Positions 1-5,576 of a stretch of DNA of 5,655 nucleotides are shown one piece after another. The notes under the pieces were generated by a model. That model had not been told where the DNA came from, made no database searches, and saw only the letters and a list, made by a program, of their open reading frames with translations. Each line of letters begins with the position of its first letter. Position 1 is the stretch's first letter. Where the stretch lies: the NCBI GenBank assembly GCA_958417755.1, contig CATZDY010000148.1:1-5655 (forward strand), read 5' to 3'. This DNA is from an uncultured Peptococcaceae bacterium (GTDB lineage Bacteria; Bacillota; Desulfotomaculia; Desulfotomaculales; Desulfocucumaceae). The translations under genes were made by a program, and so were the position numbers.

Positions 1-2040
1 TTCAAAGGACATGCCTAAAGCTGCCCAGTACTCTCCTTTGGCAGGCTCTATGTAATGCTGATGTTGCAAATCACCCAAAACCGCAAGATTGTCCTTCTGG
101 GGATCCATGGACAAAAGGGGAAAGGAAGCCACTTCCTCCACTGAGGGTAGCCGAAGACTTTCATTGACCCCCAATCCCCCCATAAACCCGGTGATGGTAA
201 AGGCAGGCATGGCTGTTAGCATTACCTGGCAATTTAAAAACACGAAGAAACTGATGGTACCATCTTCCAGCTCTGCATAGGAAGCCATTGCCCCCAGCTC
301 CCATTTGGTCAATTGTAAAGCTACAAAACCGCTAAAGGAATGCCTGACCCCTGGCTGAGTCTGGTCATCTTTGTGGATCATCCCTGCCAGGGTGAAAGCA
401 TCTGTATGGCAAGCCAGGGATAATCCCTCTACGTTGCTGTAAAGGCATTTTTCTCGTAAATCATAGCCTAAGGAAAGGCCCAACAGCATAAGCCTGACTG
501 GCCCTAGGGCCAAACCGCCGTCCAGGATAACAGCAATGATGTTGTTGTCAAAAGAAAGCCCTACTTTTTCCAGGATAAAGGGGCCCAGTTGCTTGTGAAG
601 GCTTTGCCAGCGAGTCCCTTCCCCTTCCCTCAGGGCACCTTGTTGGGCCACTTCTTGGGTTTTGACGATTTCCACGCTTTTATCCGCTTTTTCTTTCCGT
701 TCATAGACAGGGGCCAGTTCTGTTTTCTTTTCCTCTGGTCGTACCAGCTGCAGGGTAAGGCCTGCTTCTGTGATTTTGCCCTCTTGCAGGGTAAAATGAA
801 ATGGTTCTAATTGGGCGTCCAAGGTTTTGGGCAATACATCGCTTAAAAAGGGCACCTGGGGCAAAGCAAAGGATTGTTGCAAAACAAGGCTGCCCAACAG
901 GGTGTATTTGTCTTTTCCCTTATAGTCCATGGCAACGTCCAACAGCCAGGTGTCTTGGAAGGACGCCCTTCCCTTGACCTGAAACGCTACATGTTCGCCT
1001 ACCTGTACCTCAAGGCGGACACCTTGCAAAGTAAACCCTGCTATGGCGCAATCATTTTCGATTTGGCAGGTAAGAGTATATTCTTGCCGTTCAAGCTGTA
1101 TTTCTATGGCGCACTGGGTCATCTGCATCGCAGCGATTTCCTGGGGAATTTTATCTTTCATATGGGGAAGGGCTTGTAAGAATTCTCCCACCTTGCAGGG
1201 CTTTTGTTGCCAAGTGGTTCCCCGCAGCAATGTTGCCGCCCCGTAGTAGGTAACATCCAAGTCCAATCCCCATAAAGATAATTTGGCTTCCACCATGTAA
1301 TCCTCTATCTTGCCGGTGGAGGTATCCAAGGTAAAAGAAGCAGCTGCCAGGGCAACGTCAAAGATGGTCTGCACATCCCCCAACCAGCCGAATACAGCAT
1401 CCAAATCCAAGCTTTGGGCTATGCATTTTAAAAATGTTAACAAGCTGGGAAAAGCCCCTTCCTTGGCCCCCAGCACTGCCCTCACCTGGGCTGGGGCAAA
1501 ATCCAGGCGAATCAAAAAGGGCATGTCCTCTCCCAGGTTACATTCCCCAGCCAAAACTACTTGGAATGAAATCCCTTGCCTAAGCACCTGTAAATAGGCT
1601 TTTTCTATTTCCAAAAAACCTTTGATGATTTGGATTTTTTCTTGGTAGCAAATCACAAATTGCTCTGTATAAAAGGATTTTTCCCCGAAAAAAGCAATGA
1701 AGGTAAAGCAAACATCCAGACCTTTGATGCTGCGGGTCAAAAAATTGAAGGCATCGGGAAGTAAAAGCACAGGTTCTCCGTTGACTTCCAGGAGTTGGCC
1801 AAGGGAATAATCTTCTGAAACCAAGGTACAAAGCACTGCCACCCCTTTGCGTTCACCCTCTTCTTCCACATACTGGGCTTGAAAATGTTCCGGATTTTCG
1901 CTGATGTCCACCCAGGTATCCTCTAAAAGTAAGGTCAATTCTTTCTTGGCCAGACCATTGATACAAGTGGTAAACCATCCAGGTAGATTGGGGTCATTGC
2001 CGGAAAAAACCATCTGTTTCTGCTCTTTCATCAATTCCAT
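1..2040 (-). CDS. DUF6603-like large beta-rich protein, partial (C-terminus beyond the left edge)
   Basis: 680 residues read without a stop from ATG at 2040 to the window edge, so the C-terminus is missing. The start is supported by a GGGAGA ribosome binding site about 6 bases upstream, 30 bases after the preceding stop. Residues 1-430 are alternating hydrophobic/polar strands with few helices. Residues 434-476 form a charged Glu/Lys-rich linker. From about 485 the sequence resembles the DUF6603 family: LDGGLALGPV (506-515), GLSLGYDL (521-528), TGFMGGLGVN (617-626), LPSVEEVASFPLL (631-643) and YWAALGMSF (671-679). DUF6603 proteins are large and, as far as I know, functionally uncharacterised; the family call is from memory of its motifs. 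No signal peptide or membrane segment is seen, so it is cytoplasmic or released by a non-classical route. It is the last visible gene of the lectin/nitrilase-like operon. Gene is certain; family likely; function unknown. Confidence 0.85.
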   Translation of the reverse strand, partial: MELMKEQKQMVFSGNDPNLPGWFTTCINGLAKKELTLLLEDTWVDISENPEHFQAQYVEEEGERKGVAVLCTLVSEDYSLGQLLEVNGEPVLLLPDAFNFLTRSIKGLDVCFTFIAFFGEKSFYTEQFVICYQEKIQIIKGFLEIEKAYLQVLRQGISFQVVLAGECNLGEDMPFLIRLDFAPAQVRAVLGAKEGAFPSLLTFLKCIAQSLDLDAVFGWLGDVQTIFDVALAAASFTLDTSTGKIEDYMVEAKLSLWGLDLDVTYYGAATLLRGTTWQQKPCKVGEFLQALPHMKDKIPQEIAAMQMTQCAIEIQLERQEYTLTCQIENDCAIAGFTLQGVRLEVQVGEHVAFQVKGRASFQDTWLLDVAMDYKGKDKYTLLGSLVLQQSFALPQVPFLSDVLPKTLDAQLEPFHFTLQEGKITEAGLTLQLVRPEEKKTELAPVYERKEKADKSVEIVKTQEVAQQGALREGEGTRWQSLHKQLGPFILEKVGLSFDNNIIAVILDGGLALGPVRLMLLGLSLGYDLREKCLYSNVEGLSLACHTDAFTLAGMIHKDDQTQPGVRHSFSGFVALQLTKWELGAMASYAELEDGTISFFVFLNCQVMLTAMPAFTITGFMGGLGVNESLRLPSVEEVASFPLLSMDPQKDNLAVLGDLQHQHYIEPAKGEYWAALGMSFE

Positions 2041-2070
2041 GCTGCATCTCCCATTTTCCGTTTCAAGTTC

Positions 2071-3381
2071 CTATAAATCTTCCACATTGGACGCAATGTA
2101 CATGCCGAGACCTCCGGCGCTGTTCCTATCTTGGATAAGCCGGTTTTGCATGGCAGTGGTATCAACAGATGTCCACTCATAAGGGGGATGGGGCCAAAGG
2201 GAGGCATCATGTAGACTATACATTGCTGCCACTCCGTTAAAGCCCATATCACAATACAGAAAAATGTTGGTGGTCCGAATCTTGCTTAGCTTTTCTGGCG
2301 TATTATAGGGAATCATTTCCGCTGCCATGAGAATATGAATATCTGCCCGTACATTCCCCAGAATGGCGGGTTCTATAAAATCCAAGCATATGGTAACAGC
2401 AAAACGTACGGGCCTATGGAAAATGGTTAACTGGAAAACAGGCTGGACTGCTTGGTAACCAAGACCAGCAAGAATCTCCAGGGTCAGGGCTCCAGCCATC
2501 AAGGCACCATGGGTTTCCACATTTTTTTCCCGTCCAAAGGCAACGGGGTGCCGGTGCTGGTCATTATGGCTTTTTCCGTCCAAGCCGGAAATCATCTGCT
2601 TTTCCCAAACAAAACAGCAAGAACCGCCAAAAAACACGGGGGCCATATTATAGAACAAAGAAGTTTGCTGCAAAGCGGAAAATTTCTTCCAGACAATGGT
2701 TCCGGCAAAAATCACAAGCTGTCTTCTGGGGCCGGATAAGGTGGCGGTAAGCTGGGCCAGGGTCTGCATGGGAGCTGCGGTACGGGGCATATCCTTGGGA
2801 AGCAATCCGTGGATAAACTGCCGCCCCACACTTTCATAAAACGCTTCATGCATGTCCACCCTAAAATCAGAGAAAATGAATTCTGGCATGGCCACAATAA
2901 ATAGATGTTCATCCGTGTTGTTGGGGGCAATGCCATTGGCACAGACCTGGAAAGCAGTTGCTATTTTTTTACAATAATAGTCTTCCAGCCAAGACAACCA
3001 GTATTGCTGCCGTATGGTTTTGATGGCTTTGCGAAGCCGTTCACACCATTGCTCCTGTACTGCAGGAGGGCAAGCCTGGTACGGATTTCCAAAGGCAAGT
3101 TCACAGGCCTGGTTTGCGTTGTCCACCAGGGCAGCCACATGGAACAACTCGTTGATTGCCTGGAAATCCGCTTCTTCTTCCAAGGCCTCAACCATGCCCT
3201 CTAAATAATGGGCGATTTGCCGCGGATCCGTTTTCCGGGGTCTTTGGGGACAATTATGCAAGTTGGTTTCAAAATCGTACAACAAGCTCAAAGCCGGGTG
3301 AGTCCTTTGAAAACGTGTCTGCTCTGCTTCCACTTCTACCTTTAAAAGTCCCCAGATTACCGCGATATAATGAACTTTCAT
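2071..3381 (-). CDS. Divergent nitrilase-superfamily (carbon-nitrogen hydrolase) protein with long N-terminal extension
   Basis: 436 residues from ATG at 3381, which overlaps the upstream stop as ATGA. A GTG three codons earlier is possible, but neither start has a clear Shine-Dalgarno, which fits translational coupling. The Glu-Lys-Cys triad of the superfamily is visible: Glu167 in VAMPEF, Lys261 in FVWEKQ and Cys332 in VTICLDF. Supporting context includes FAGTIVW near 225-231, YNMAPVFFGG before the Lys, and the strand FAVTICLDFIEP. Family members hydrolyse or condense non-peptide C-N bonds (amides, nitriles, carbamoyl groups); the substrate here is unknown. Two oddities: about 120 extra, mostly charged and probably helical residues precede the usual domain start, and Lys to Cys spans 71 residues, roughly twice the usual spacing, so an insertion (about 270-320) is likely. 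No signal peptide is seen. It lies between a lectin-fold gene and a DUF6603-like gene. Superfamily call fairly firm; activity inferred only from the triad. Confidence 0.85.
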   Translation of the reverse strand: MKVHYIAVIWGLLKVEVEAEQTRFQRTHPALSLLYDFETNLHNCPQRPRKTDPRQIAHYLEGMVEALEEEADFQAINELFHVAALVDNANQACELAFGNPYQACPPAVQEQWCERLRKAIKTIRQQYWLSWLEDYYCKKIATAFQVCANGIAPNNTDEHLFIVAMPEFIFSDFRVDMHEAFYESVGRQFIHGLLPKDMPRTAAPMQTLAQLTATLSGPRRQLVIFAGTIVWKKFSALQQTSLFYNMAPVFFGGSCCFVWEKQMISGLDGKSHNDQHRHPVAFGREKNVETHGALMAGALTLEILAGLGYQAVQPVFQLTIFHRPVRFAVTICLDFIEPAILGNVRADIHILMAAEMIPYNTPEKLSKIRTTNIFLYCDMGFNGVAAMYSLHDASLWPHPPYEWTSVDTTAMQNRLIQDRNSAGGLGMYIASNVEDL

Positions 3382-3773
3382 CTCAGCCACAGGGTTAGTT
3401 TTACAGTTAGGCTTCCACTGTTATCCCTAAGACCTGCCCCGTATCTTCCTTCCAAATCGTCATTGGGGCAAAGTTCCAATTCCCCTTCTGTTCCTTCTGG
3501 GGTTTCCCCATTGTTTCCCACATAGAAAACTTGCTCCCCAACTCGTCCAATCAAGCTTCCTTCCCTAACGCCCACCATGGTATAGCCAGGCTTGCCCAGA
3601 GGACCAGCCCCGTTACCATCACAATTGTTCACCGTGGGACTAATAAACCACCAGCCACTTTGGTATTCAATTTTTATCTTTTCAGCTTTGGTCAATGTGA
3701 GCCCTGTTCTCTGCCACGGCTGGTTGGCAAATATCTCTATTGTTTGTGATGCTAATAACTTTTCTGTACCCAT
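3378..3773 (-). CDS. LecA/PA-IL-like lectin-fold protein
   Basis: 131 residues; ATG at 3773 follows a strong purine-rich ribosome binding site (GGGGGAGGAG at 3778-3787). The layout matches the PA-IL (LecA) galactophilic lectin type of Pseudomonas aeruginosa: TIEIFANQPWQRTG (11-24), a strand ending IEYQSGWWFISP (35-46), GSLIGRVG (72-79), then ELCPNDD (100-106) and RDNSGSLTV (116-124). In PA-IL, calcium and galactose are held by Asp100, Thr104, Asn107 and Asn108; Asp105, Asp117 and Asn118 here fall at equivalent places, so calcium-dependent sugar binding is plausible. No equivalents of PA-IL His50/Gln53 are evident, so sugar specificity cannot be predicted. PA-IL also lacks a classical signal peptide, as does this protein. 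It is the first gene of the operon, and its stop overlaps the next start by 4 bases. Gene is firm; the fold assignment is good but made by eye. Confidence 0.85.
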   Translation of the reverse strand: MGTEKLLASQTIEIFANQPWQRTGLTLTKAEKIKIEYQSGWWFISPTVNNCDGNGAGPLGKPGYTMVGVREGSLIGRVGEQVFYVGNNGETPEGTEGELELCPNDDLEGRYGAGLRDNSGSLTVKLTLWLR

Positions 3774-3825
3774 TTAGCTCCTCCCCCTCTGAGATAGAAT
3801 ATGGATTTATTTTCATGTTATTGCG

Positions 3826-3854
3826 ATTTTACCATTTATTTCTTTCTCTGTCTG
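3826..3854 (-). promoter_or_regulatory. Candidate vegetative promoter of the lectin/nitrilase-like/DUF6603 operon
   Basis: Read on the minus strand: -35 CAGACA (3849-3854), a 17-base spacer, and -10 TAAAAT (3826-3831) preceded by TG at the extended -10 position. Transcription would start near 3819, leaving about 45 bases before the lectin ATG and its ribosome binding site. The -35 matches consensus at 4 of 6 positions and the -10 at 5 of 6, so this is plausible but unproven. Confidence 0.45.
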
Positions 3855-3865
3855 CATGTTGATGC
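3854..3865. repeat. Short dyad abutting the -35 box, possible operator
   Basis: GCAT-GTTG-ATGC is a small inverted repeat immediately upstream of, and overlapping by one base, the proposed -35 box of the lectin operon. A regulator bound here could block or recruit RNA polymerase. It is short enough to arise by chance. Confidence 0.25.
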
Positions 3866-3879
3866 TTTATTTTTAAAAT

Positions 3880-3893
3880 ATTTTTCGAAAAAT
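3880..3893. repeat. 14-base perfect palindrome upstream of the lectin operon promoter
   Basis: ATTTTTCGAAAAAT is fully self-complementary and lies about 60-75 bases upstream of the predicted operon start. It could be a regulator site or an UP-like A/T tract. The surrounding DNA is very AT-rich, so chance is a real alternative. Confidence 0.25.
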
Positions 3894-3982
3894 TCACTAT
3901 CTTCTTGTATTTTAATAATTTCATCAAGTAAACACATTGTCTTATTTGTGATAATAGGTACATAGCAAAAGGCTCACCAACA
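3894..3982. other. Gene-poor AT-rich stretch
   Basis: Between the palindrome upstream of the lectin promoter and the possible membrane ORF I see only AT-rich DNA. It carries a 33-codon minus-strand ORF (3836-3937) without a ribosome binding site and short frame fragments. Together with the flanking pieces this makes about 400 bases (3782-4185) without a confidently supported gene. Confidence 0.5.
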
Positions 3983-4138
3983 TCATCCAAACAAAAATAG
4001 CTGGCTAATAAGCAAACTTAAGCCAAGAATAGATGACAGGATAAAAAGAAGACTCCATCCATTATGCCAATTGACCAAATGAACTTTTTCCATTTCTATG
4101 CTTACTGTCAAATAAACAAGAATATTGTTGTCAAACAT
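3983..4138 (-). CDS. Possible 51-residue membrane peptide or remnant of a membrane protein
   Basis: ATG at 4138 opens 51 codons ending TGA at 3983; the frame stays open upstream to about 4198. The peptide has a polar N-terminal half (FDNNILVYLTVSIEMEKVHL at 2-21), then WHNGW, then one strong hydrophobic stretch (about 29-50, containing LLFILSSILGLSLLISQ). Just after the stop another frame continues with a second hydrophobic stretch (VWMMLVSLLLC), as if a two-helix protein had been frameshifted. No Shine-Dalgarno precedes the ATG, and the strand is T-rich, which favours hydrophobic codons by chance. No family is recognised. It may be a decayed gene rather than an active one. Confidence 0.25.
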   Translation of the reverse strand: MFDNNILVYLTVSIEMEKVHLVNWHNGWSLLFILSSILGLSLLISQLFLFG

Positions 4139-4148
4139 TTCATATGAT
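4120..4148 (+). promoter_or_regulatory. Candidate sigma-E-type sporulation promoter for the cysteine-rich gene
   Basis: GAATATT (4120-4126), exactly 14 bases, then CATATGAT (4141-4148). This matches the Bacillus sigma-E layout, roughly KMATATT-n14-CATACAHT: the -35 fits completely and the -10 fits except at two central positions. The start point would be near 4156, giving a leader of about 45 bases with the ribosome binding site just before the ATG. Sigma-E acts in the mother cell of spore formers. No convincing sigma-A promoter was found between 4070 and 4185. Confidence 0.4.
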
Positions 4149-4202
4149 TCGACATTTTTTTGAAGTATATTACTTGGTATAAAATAAGGAGGTGTATATC
4201 AT

Positions 4203-4451
4203 ATGCGCACAGTAAAATATCCTTGTCCTGTAGCTTATACGCCTGACTGCAATGGTTCAAAATGTTCCCATTGGGGCACCCCAAGGTGTGTGGATGGAAA
4301 TATAACCGTCACAATGGGAAACGCTAAGGGTAGAACTGTAAAATATCCTTGTCCCAGAGCCTATACGCCTGATTGCAATGGCTCAAAATGTTCCCAATGG
4401 GGCACCTCTAAATGTGTAGATGGTTATATCAGTACGCCTATGGAATTTTAA
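4203..4451 (+). CDS. Small cysteine-rich protein with two tandem C-x7-C-x4-C-x7-C units
   Basis: 82 residues; ATG at 4203 follows a near-perfect ribosome binding site (AAGGAGGTG at 4186-4194). The protein is two near-identical 31-residue units (2-32 and 44-74) separated by an 11-residue linker, with a short tail. Each unit has RTVKYPCP, AYTPDCNGSKCS, WGT and CVDG; the cysteines are 8, 16, 21, 29 and 50, 58, 63, 71. Four cysteines per unit with symmetric spacing suggest a small metal (zinc-type) knuckle or a disulfide-stapled fold. There is no signal peptide or membrane segment, which favours metal binding in the cytoplasm, although a mother-cell-made spore surface protein would not need a signal peptide either. 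I do not recognise the family. The gene stands alone between divergent and convergent neighbours, with a hairpin 111 bases downstream. Real gene: high confidence; function unknown. Confidence 0.85.
   Translation: MRTVKYPCPVAYTPDCNGSKCSHWGTPRCVDGNITVTMGNAKGRTVKYPCPRAYTPDCNGSKCSQWGTSKCVDGYISTPMEF
4206..4424 (+). repeat. Intragenic tandem duplication, period 126 bases
   Basis: The segments 4206-4298 and 4332-4424 encode the two cysteine-rich units. They differ at about 16 of 93 bases. Eight of the changed codons are synonymous and only four change the residue (V/R, H/Q, P/S, R/K), and none touches a cysteine. This pattern indicates an old duplication kept under protein-level selection. Confidence 0.85.
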
Positions 4452-4498
4452 TACCTCCAATTATCTTCTACCTAAAATCAGACGGATAACCAATACCT

Positions 4499-4514
4499 AA
4501 AAACTTGTGTTTTT
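4499..4514 (+). terminator. Weak AT hairpin with T-run after the cysteine-rich gene
   Basis: AAAAAC-TTGT-GTTTTT forms a 6-bp stem whose 3' arm is itself a T-run, 48 bases past the stop. The stem is nearly all A-T pairs, so it would be a weak terminator at best. Confidence 0.25.
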
Positions 4515-4562
4515 ATATCATTTGGAAAATGCGCTAAACGATAAACAATAAGGCTTTCAAAC

Positions 4563-4608
4563 AAAGGCACAGAAATCATGATTCCAATTCCAATCATTCT
4601 GTGCCTTT
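4563..4608. terminator. Long hairpin between convergent genes, probable bidirectional terminator
   Basis: Perfect 12-base arms, AAAGGCACAGAA (4563-4574) and TTCTGTGCCTTT (4597-4608), enclose 22 bases that contain a further inverted pair (ATGATT at 4578-4583 and AATCAT at 4592-4597). The plus-strand side ends CCTTTCTGC and the minus-strand side CCTTTGTTTG, so the T-tract is poor in both directions. Its position between the stop of the cysteine-rich gene and the convergent regulator gene fits a shared terminator, but a regulatory or relic repeat is also possible. Confidence 0.5.
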
Positions 4609-4908
4609 CTGCTGCTTGATCAACAAAAAAATAATTTCCCACCAATTTTCCTCATTATCAGGTCATACAGTCCCTGCTGGGGAAAATATATATCTCACAT
4701 TACCGGGCCTCTTGATGCACTTGAAACCACCACCCCAACTGGAACGCAAGAAAAGCCGGCCTTTCCATCCCAAACCAATTGATCGGCAGATGGAACACAA
4801 AATCTTGCCCTGCTCTTGCCTTTATTACCATCAAGCGCTACATTTCTTACAATATTCTTGCCAATACTTTCGGAATTTTAGATATTTATTTTTCTGATAC
4901 CTATTGGC
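4609..4908. other. 300-base stretch without a convincing gene
   Basis: Open frames exist here on both strands (a plus-strand frame at 4601-4897 and a minus-strand frame without start at about 4695-4880). Neither has a ribosome binding site or a recognisable motif, and they overlap one another. GC content rises around 4680-4830 relative to the flanks, which may mark a degraded coding remnant. No RNA gene or repeat was recognised. Confidence 0.4.
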
Positions 4909-4915
4909 CTATTCT

Positions 4916-5461
4916 TTACCTTGTATTCTGTCTTTTTTGTCCTGCTTTGCATACACATAAACAGCTTTTTGTTTGCAGGAATTTGGCAAGCCGCCCCAGC
5001 AGGGTATGCAGGCCTCTTTTTCCTATGCCCTTTAGGGCTTTTAGCAGGTCTTTGTTTTTTGTGGCCAGGTGTCCCCGGCACACAGGGACGCGTTGCCAAG
5101 TAAAATGTTCGCAGCTTGAAAGCGCCTCTGCAATCTGTTCCTCCCGCACAGGGAGCAGGCCAAAATAAGCGGCTTCCAGCTGGTAGGACAGCAGGGAAAA
5201 GTCCAGATCTGAAAACCATACCAGCCAATTCTCCGGACAATCCCCGTGAACTTCCGCTGCCAACGCTGCCCCGTCCGGCCCTCTGAGCGTAAACATCATA
5301 ATGTGCTGGGGGAATTTTTTGCCGCTATTTAGAAAGTCTCTTCGGGTGCTGCACAGCTCCAAATGGAATGGTTTACCCCTTCGCTCCATGACGCGGGACA
5401 GCAACGCAACCACTTGTTTTTCCTCTGCCGGTTCAGAGCAGTATAAGGATAGTTTCATCAT
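4916..5461 (-). CDS. Pseudo-receiver regulator of LytTR response-regulator type, C-terminus degenerate
   Basis: 181 residues from the ATG at 5461 (a second ATG at 5458 is equally possible); AAGGAGGT lies 5 or 8 bases upstream, so codons further upstream are ignored. Residues 1-113 follow the receiver pattern of LytTR regulators: KLSLYCSEP (3-11) for the acidic-pocket strand, HIMMFTLRGPDG (53-64) for the phosphorylation loop, LVWFSDLDF (80-88) and AAYFGLLPV (97-105). Thr58 sits where the phospho-acceptor Asp should be, Leu103 replaces the conserved Lys, and the acidic pair is reduced to SE, so phosphorylation by a kinase is unlikely. The last 68 residues are basic and do not read as a LytTR domain; a different frame (4909-5022) looks more like part of one, which suggests a frameshift or truncation. 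No histidine kinase gene is in the window. Gene likely real; whether functional is uncertain. Confidence 0.65.
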   Translation of the reverse strand: MMKLSLYCSEPAEEKQVVALLSRVMERRGKPFHLELCSTRRDFLNSGKKFPQHIMMFTLRGPDGAALAAEVHGDCPENWLVWFSDLDFSLLSYQLEAAYFGLLPVREEQIAEALSSCEHFTWQRVPVCRGHLATKNKDLLKALKGIGKRGLHTLLGRLAKFLQTKSCLCVCKAGQKRQNTR

Positions 5462-5517
5462 GCCATACCTCCTTCTGTTTGGTTGGACACCATTAAAGAA
5501 GCGCAGAAAAACGGAGA

Positions 5518-5543
5518 AACCAACTTGTAAAAACAAGTTGGTT
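5518..5543. repeat. Perfect 11-bp palindrome at the predicted start of the regulator transcript
   Basis: AACCAACTTGT (5518-5528), AAAA, ACAAGTTGGTT (5533-5543). On the minus strand it begins right at the predicted transcription start of the regulator gene, so it could be an operator or a 5'-leader hairpin. On the plus strand it is followed by GATTTTT, so a terminator is an alternative, although no plus-strand gene ends here. Confidence 0.6.
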
Positions 5544-5544
5544 G

Positions 5545-5573
5545 ATTTTTGTTAAAGCCTAGCAGATTGTCAA
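5545..5573 (-). promoter_or_regulatory. Candidate promoter of the pseudo-receiver regulator gene
   Basis: On the minus strand a consensus -35 TTGACA (5568-5573) is followed by a 17-base spacer and AAAAAT (5545-5550), a 4-of-6 match to the -10 box. The start point would be about 5538, some 75 bases before the ATG and inside the palindrome at 5518-5543. The perfect -35 with standard spacing makes this reasonable despite the weak -10. Confidence 0.45.
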
Positions 5574-5576
5574 GAC

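Noticed and set aside
589..3204. Many plus-strand frames of 60-100 codons opposite the operon
   Set aside because: They are antisense to three long, motif-bearing minus-strand genes, lack ribosome binding sites and show no family features.
3382..3390. GTG start three codons upstream for the nitrilase-like gene
   Set aside because: The ATG at 3381 forms an ATGA overlap with the lectin stop, the usual coupled arrangement; the GTG has no better ribosome binding site.
3795..3803. CATATTCTA resembling a sigma-K -10 element before the lectin gene
   Set aside because: The start point would fall in the ribosome binding site and no matching -35 AC element is spaced correctly.
3836..3937. 33-codon minus-strand ORF upstream of the lectin gene
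   Set aside because: No ribosome binding site, overlaps the promoter candidate, and is short enough for chance.
4175..4183. TGGTATAAA resembling an extended -10 box before the cysteine-rich gene
   Set aside because: Transcription would begin within the ribosome binding site, and no -35 box lies at the right distance.
4695..4880. About 60 open codons on the minus strand (reads like NSESIGKNIVRNVALDG near its start)
   Set aside because: It has no start codon until its very end, no ribosome binding site and no family resemblance; at most a degraded remnant.
4601..4897. 98-codon plus-strand frame
   Set aside because: It starts with GTG inside the hairpin arm, has no ribosome binding site and no recognisable motif or natural protein composition.
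5462..5536. 25-residue N-terminal extension of the regulator
   Set aside because: It would be translated through the AAGGAGGT ribosome binding site and the palindrome, and the receiver-like sequence starts at the ATG at 5461.
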